A DNA stretch of 64,000 nucleotides, taken from positions 1 to 64,000 of the forward strand of contig DAOUDG010000031.1 in the NCBI GenBank assembly GCA_034431435.1, given 5' to 3'. The number at the start of each line of letters is the position of its first letter. The stretch's first letter is position 1. The position numbers and the translations under genes were made by a program. The notes under the pieces were generated by a model, which searched no databases, was not told the DNA's origin, and worked only from the letters and a program-made list of their open reading frames with translations. Below are positions 60,502 through 64,000 of this stretch, in pieces. This stretch comes from JAHCIE01 sp034431435 (GTDB lineage Bacteria > Chloroflexota > Anaerolineae > Epilineales > JAHCIE01).

Positions 60502-60921
60502 ATGCGTATCACCCAGGGTACCTTCTCCTATTTGCCCGACCTGACCGACGAGCAGATCACCGCCCAGGTGCAGTACTGCCTGGAGAATGACTGGCCCGTG
60601 TCCATCGAGTACACCGACGACCCCCACCCGCGCAACGTCTACTGGGACATGTGGGGCATGCCCATGTTCGACCTCAAGGACGCCGCCGGGGTCATGAGCG
60701 AGATCAACGCCTGCCGCGCCGCCTTCCCGAATCGCTATATCCGCGTCAACGGCTACGACCGTCGCCTGGGCCGTCAGACGACGGCCATCAGCTTCATCGT
60801 CAACCGCCCGCTGGCGGAGCCGGGCTTCTACCTGGAGCGACAAGAGGTCGCGGATCGCCAGGTGCGCTATACCTTGCGTCCCTATGCGGCGGACCGGCCC
60901 AGCGGCCAGCGTTACGAGTAG
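60502..60921 (+). CDS. rbcS: RuBisCO small subunit, red-type
   Basis: 139 residues starting Met-Arg-Ile-Thr-Gln-Gly-Thr-Phe-Ser-Tyr-Leu-Pro-Asp-Leu-Thr-Asp, the standard N-terminus of form IC small subunits, with Asp-Asp-Pro-His-Pro-Arg-Asn-x-Tyr-Trp and the C-terminal beta-hairpin extension (about 108-139) that in red-type enzymes lines the central channel and stabilises the L8S8 particle. Starts 21 bp after rbcL with an AGGAG site. Confidence 0.96.
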   Translation: MRITQGTFSYLPDLTDEQITAQVQYCLENDWPVSIEYTDDPHPRNVYWDMWGMPMFDLKDAAGVMSEINACRAAFPNRYIRVNGYDRRLGRQTTAISFIVNRPLAEPGFYLERQEVADRQVRYTLRPYAADRPSGQRYE

Positions 60922-60929
60922 ACCAGCCT

Positions 60930-61838
60930 ATGGACCAGACACCGACGACTGATACTTTCATCGACCTGGACGAAATGTACCGCGAGTCCAACATCCAGGA
61001 GATTCTGGACGAGCTGGACCGCGAGCTGGTGGGGCTGAAGCCGGTCAAGCGGCGGCTGCGCGAGATCGCCGCCCTGCTCCTGGTGGCGCGGCTGCGCGAG
61101 AACCTAGGTCTCAGCACCGAACGCCCCTCGCTGCACATGAGTTTCACCGGCCGCCCCGGCACGGGCAAGACGACCGTCGCGTTACGCATGGCCAAGATTC
61201 TGCACCACGTGGGCTACGTGCGACGTGGCCATCTGGTCGTGGCAACCCGCGATGACCTGGTGGGCCAGTACGTGGGCCACACCGCGCCCAAGACGAAGGA
61301 AGTGCTGAAGAAGGCCATGGGCGGCGTGCTGTTCATCGACGAGGCGTACTACCTGTACCGCCCCGAAAATGAGCGCGACTATGGGCAGGAAGCCATCGAG
61401 ATGCTGCTCCAGGTGATGGAGAACCAGCGCGAGGACCTGGTAGTTATCCTGGCGGGTTACAAGGACCGCATGGAGACCTTCTTCCAGTCTAACCCTGGTT
61501 TCCACTCACGCATCGCCCACCACCTGGACTTTCCCGACTACGAGTTGGACGAACTGATGGCAATTGCCGAGCTGATGCTACAGCGGCAGCGCTACCACCT
61601 CGACGCCGCCGCGCGGCAGGCTTTCGCCGAGTATCTGGCCCTGCGCGTCACCCAACCCCACTTCGCCAACGCCCGCAGTGTCCGCAACGCCATCGACCGC
61701 CTCAAGCTGCGCCAGGCTAACCGCCTGCTCGCCCACGGTGGCCGCATCAGCGCCGAGGAATTGACGCGCATCGACGCTGCCGACATCCGCGCCAGCCGCG
61801 TCTTCCGCGGCGGCCTGGACAGCGACAACGGCGCGTAG
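60930..61838 (+). CDS. cbbX: Red-type RuBisCO activase CbbX
   Basis: AAA+ ATPase that remodels inhibited red-type RuBisCO by pulling on the large-subunit C-terminus. 302 residues. Walker A Gly-Arg-Pro-Gly-Thr-Gly-Lys-Thr (74-81), pore-loop region Gly-Gln-Tyr-Val-Gly-His-Thr-Ala-Pro-Lys (112-121), Walker B Leu-Phe-Ile-Asp-Glu-Ala (134-139), and sensor/arginine-finger region near Asn-Pro-Gly-Phe-His-Ser-Arg. ATG 60930 lies 8 bp after rbcS; the longer open frame upstream is antisense-free overlap with rbcS in another frame. Presence supports red-type assignment of the RuBisCO. Confidence 0.95.
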   Translation: MDQTPTTDTFIDLDEMYRESNIQEILDELDRELVGLKPVKRRLREIAALLLVARLRENLGLSTERPSLHMSFTGRPGTGKTTVALRMAKILHHVGYVRRGHLVVATRDDLVGQYVGHTAPKTKEVLKKAMGGVLFIDEAYYLYRPENERDYGQEAIEMLLQVMENQREDLVVILAGYKDRMETFFQSNPGFHSRIAHHLDFPDYELDELMAIAELMLQRQRYHLDAAARQAFAEYLALRVTQPHFANARSVRNAIDRLKLRQANRLLAHGGRISAEELTRIDAADIRASRVFRGGLDSDNGA

Positions 61839-61862
61839 ACGCTTCACAGGAGAGTAACGCTC

Positions 61863-62867
61863 ATGAGAACAGGACGCCGCCCCATCATCCTGGGTATCGT
61901 CGGCGACAGCGCGGCGGGCAAGACGACCCTGACTCGCGGCCTGGTGAACATCCTCGGGCCAGAGCGTGTCACCCATGTCTGCACCGACGACTACCACAAG
62001 TACGACCGCAAGGAGCGCGCCGAACTTGGCATCTCAGCGCTCCACCCCGACTGCAACTATGTCGACATCATGGAACTGCATATGGAGCGTCTGCATTACG
62101 GGCAACCCATCCTCAAGCCGGTGTACGACCATTCCAACGGCACACTGACCCGGCCGCAGTACGTCCAACCACGCGACTTTGTGATTGTCGAGGGCCTGCT
62201 AGGCTACTCGACGCCCAATCTGCGCCAGTTTTACGATGTCAAGGTCTACCTCGACCCGCCTGAGGACTTGCGCCACGTCTGGAAGATTCGCCGCGATACG
62301 ACCAAGCGCGGCTACACGCCCGATCAGGTCCGGGCGGAACTGGTGCGGCGTGAGCCGGATTCCCGCGACTTCATCCGCCCGCAGCGCGCCCACGCCGACA
62401 TGGTAGTGAGCTTCTACCCGCCTACGGGCCAGTCCGTGGAGGAGGCCGACGGCACGCTGAACGTGCGCCTGACCCTGCGCCCGACCATCCCGCACCCCGA
62501 CCTGGCCTATCTGCTAGAGAATGAGTCCCACCCCGACTACGGCATCCGCCTCGGCCTGGGGCGCGACAGCGGCCGCCCCGTCGACATCCTCGACATTGAT
62601 GGTGGCGTTGCCAGCGAGCACGCCGCCAACCTGGAAGAGGCCATCTGGCAGCACCTGCCCGACCTGCGCCCCTTGCGCGACGACCAGTTTGGCGACTACC
62701 AGGGGAGCAGTGGCTCGGCGCATAGCCACCCACTGGCGCTGACCCAATTGCTGCTGACCTATCACCTGCTGCGTAAGTACAAGGACCTCAGCCACCTGCC
62801 CTTCGCCACCCCGCTGGAGGCGCTCAGCCGTATCAAGCGTTCCCAGCAGCCCGCCATGAGCGGGTGA
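61863..62867 (+). CDS. prk: Phosphoribulokinase, plant/cyanobacterial type
   Basis: Makes ribulose-1,5-bisphosphate from ribulose-5-phosphate and ATP. 334 residues. P-loop Gly-Asp-Ser-Ala-Ala-Gly-Lys-Thr (14-21), substrate motif Cys-Thr-Asp-Asp-Tyr-His-Lys-Tyr-Asp-Arg near 41, His-Pro-x-Cys-Asn-Tyr near 60, and Ile-Val-Glu-Gly-Leu-Leu-Gly near 110. Length and the Asp-Asp-Tyr-His-Lys motif fit the class II (plant/cyanobacterial, archaeal-like) group rather than the 290-residue class I PRK that usually accompanies red-type cbb operons in proteobacteria. ATG preceded by AGGAGAG; 24 bp after cbbX. Confidence 0.94.
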   Translation: MRTGRRPIILGIVGDSAAGKTTLTRGLVNILGPERVTHVCTDDYHKYDRKERAELGISALHPDCNYVDIMELHMERLHYGQPILKPVYDHSNGTLTRPQYVQPRDFVIVEGLLGYSTPNLRQFYDVKVYLDPPEDLRHVWKIRRDTTKRGYTPDQVRAELVRREPDSRDFIRPQRAHADMVVSFYPPTGQSVEEADGTLNVRLTLRPTIPHPDLAYLLENESHPDYGIRLGLGRDSGRPVDILDIDGGVASEHAANLEEAIWQHLPDLRPLRDDQFGDYQGSSGSAHSHPLALTQLLLTYHLLRKYKDLSHLPFATPLEALSRIKRSQQPAMSG

Positions 62868-62921
62868 CGCCTGGGTGGTGGCTAATCGACCCGCCTCGCC
62901 ACCACGAACGGCATACAGGTA

Positions 62922-62977
62922 CACAGACACACAGGCACGTCAGGAGGTCAGCCCCCCGACGTGCCTGTGTGTCTGTG
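62922..62977 (+). terminator. Perfect 20-bp hairpin ending the cbb operon
   Basis: Left arm 62922-62941, right arm 62958-62977, 20 perfectly complementary bases with a 16-nt loop. It lies between the convergent prk and methyltransferase genes, 55 bp after prk. No T run on the plus side, so termination may be by structure or the element may be a dispersed repeat. Confidence 0.6.
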
Positions 62978-63040
62978 CCCTCATCGATGCCGCATCGCCC
63001 CACACATCGACGTTCTCGGCGTGCCTCTCCACGCGCTGCC

Positions 63041-63844
63041 TCACCCTTTGCTCGCCGTCACTATGTGCGCGGGCATGCTGAACGTCACCGTTCCATCCCC
63101 CGCTACGAAGGGCTGGAGGCGCTCCTGGGCAGCCGCCAGCAGCGCCTCGAATTGGGCGTCATCCAGGCGTTGCGCCAGGGGCGGCCAGCCCTTTACCTCG
63201 GTCGCGACCCAATCACGGAGCGACGGGAAGCGCACCGTGCCTGGGTGAGTCGTGACGACCGCCGACGGCACACCGGCCGCCGCGAACAAGGCCGCCAGCT
63301 CATCAGGGTCGCCCAGCACGAACGGCGCGCGCAGAATGTCCGCGACCGACACGCCGAAGCGCTCCTCGAGCAGGCCGGTGAGCGCCGCCTCGCCGGGCGC
63401 GTGTTCCAGCGTATCCCAGACGGCCACCACCAGCCGCCCGCCTGGCCGCAGCGCGCGCATCATTTCCCTCAAAGCCGCCGGTCGATCGGTAAAGAACATC
63501 AAGCCGAACTGGCTGACCACGGCATCGAAGCTGTCATCTGCAAAGGGCAACGCCTCTGCTGGTCCCTGCCGCCACTCAATCCCTGGCGCGAGCCGCGCGG
63601 CGACCGCCAGCATACCATCATCCAGATCGAGGCCGGTGACCCGCCCCACAGCGCCGACCCGCGCCGCCACCGTCCGCGCCAGAATACCCGTGCCGCACGC
63701 CACATCGAGCGCGTGGGCGCCCGGTGTGACAGCCGCTGCATCCGCCACCCGATACGCCCACGGTTGGAACAGCATCGGCACGAAGAGCGCCTCATACATC
63801 TCCGCCGCCTCGGTCGCGGTCGGCAATCGTTCCGCCGCACGCAT
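63041..63844 (-). CDS. SAM-dependent methyltransferase, UbiE/Methyltransf_11-like
   Basis: 267 residues from ATG 63844, which follows AAGGAGG; the frame is open to 63931 but lacks homology there. SAM-binding motif I Leu-Asp-Val-Ala-Cys-Gly-Thr-Gly-Ile-Leu near residue 45, Gly-Leu-Asp-Leu-Asp-Asp-Gly-Met-Leu near 70, Gln-Phe-Gly-Leu-Met-Phe-Phe near 112 and Leu-Arg-Pro-Gly-Gly-Arg-Leu near 134. The substrate is unknown; members of this group modify quinones, small acids or metabolites. A TATACT sequence (minus strand, 63905-63910) could be its -10. Confidence 0.88.
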   Translation of the reverse strand: MRAAERLPTATEAAEMYEALFVPMLFQPWAYRVADAAAVTPGAHALDVACGTGILARTVAARVGAVGRVTGLDLDDGMLAVAARLAPGIEWRQGPAEALPFADDSFDAVVSQFGLMFFTDRPAALREMMRALRPGGRLVVAVWDTLEHAPGEAALTGLLEERFGVSVADILRAPFVLGDPDELAALFAAAGVPSAVVTTHPGTVRFPSLRDWVATEVKGWPPLAQRLDDAQFEALLAAAQERLQPFVAGDGTVTFSMPAHIVTASKG

Positions 63845-63931
63845 CGCGTCCTCCTTGCTGCTGAAGACTGCGCGGGCCAGCCGCTGGCGGGTTAGCCCAG
63901 CGCGAGTATAATTTCGGCCCCATGCTGCCAT

Positions 63932-64000
63932 TCTACCGCCCTACCCACAGGGGTCTAGTTCAATTTCTGAACCTGTCGCCGCCCTACGGAAGGAGGCCGA
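63932..64000. other. Right edge, no gene start in the window
   Basis: The last bases read GGAAGGAGG, a good ribosome site on the plus strand, so another plus-strand gene probably starts just outside the window. Confidence 0.35.

Overview
The window is GC-rich, gene-dense bacterial DNA with many GTG starts, ATGA stop/start overlaps and AGGAGG-type ribosome sites. The protein families suggest a member of the Chloroflexota, though no rRNA or other phylogenetic marker is present. They include a red-type form I RuBisCO with CbbX and a plant-type phosphoribulokinase, single-chain fused 2-oxoacid dehydrogenase E1, very large MalT-like regulators, DUF4239, DUF1992 and DUF169. No tRNA, rRNA, CRISPR array or intact insertion sequence was seen.

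Left end (1-2578): a broken, chimeric stretch. Bases 1-124 are an inverted copy, with one mismatch, of part of the DUF169 gene found intact at 17602-18429. They abut a large serine recombinase that lacks its catalytic domain, whose 3' end in turn sits inside a truncated comEC. This is either a decayed integrative element or a contig-end assembly chimera.

2.7-21.0 kb: housekeeping and accessory genes. These are a GH35 beta-galactosidase, a methyltransferase, an MNT/HEPN pair in which the HEPN member has lost its RNase motif, a GlcD-like FAD oxidase, a ketopantoate-reductase-like protein, DUF1992, DUF4239, an exported C39-like protease, a MacAB-type ABC efflux operon, phosphoglucomutase, DUF169, and a convergent cytoplasmic molybdopterin oxidoreductase.

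21.0-22.1 kb: a small membrane protein and a DUF6544-like protein behind a promoter that carries a palindrome.

22.2-44.4 kb: the most distinctive region, fifteen same-strand, tightly packed genes. It opens with a LacI-type regulator fused to a uroporphyrinogen-decarboxylase-like domain. Then follow an aldose dehydrogenase, an RbsABC-type sugar ABC transporter, a fuconolactonase-like hydrolase, a LarA-type nickel-pincer epimerase, L-fucose isomerase, a rhamnulokinase-like kinase, a PHP hydrolase, a two-Rossmann zinc dehydrogenase, a SrlD-like dehydrogenase, lipoyl E2, fused E1 and an AraB-like ribulokinase. No fuculose- or rhamnulose-phosphate aldolase is present. The set looks like an L-fucose/L-rhamnose-type deoxysugar pathway that ends in oxidative decarboxylation rather than the classical aldol split; this is inference.

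44.4-55.7 kb, minus strand: rpiA, pgl and pgi (pentose-phosphate/glycolysis operon), a DHA2 drug exporter, a second DUF4239 protein, two small membrane proteins, a P2-like cation ATPase with unusual membrane motifs, a ZIP-like metal transporter and a PPK2 polyphosphate kinase.

55.9-64 kb: a MalT-like LuxR regulator, strongly promoted and divergent from the cbb operon rbcL-rbcS-cbbX-prk, which ends at a perfect 20-bp hairpin; then a methyltransferase on the minus strand. Ribulokinase and RpiA can feed ribulose-5-phosphate to PRK and RuBisCO, so sugar catabolism and the Calvin cycle could share intermediates here.
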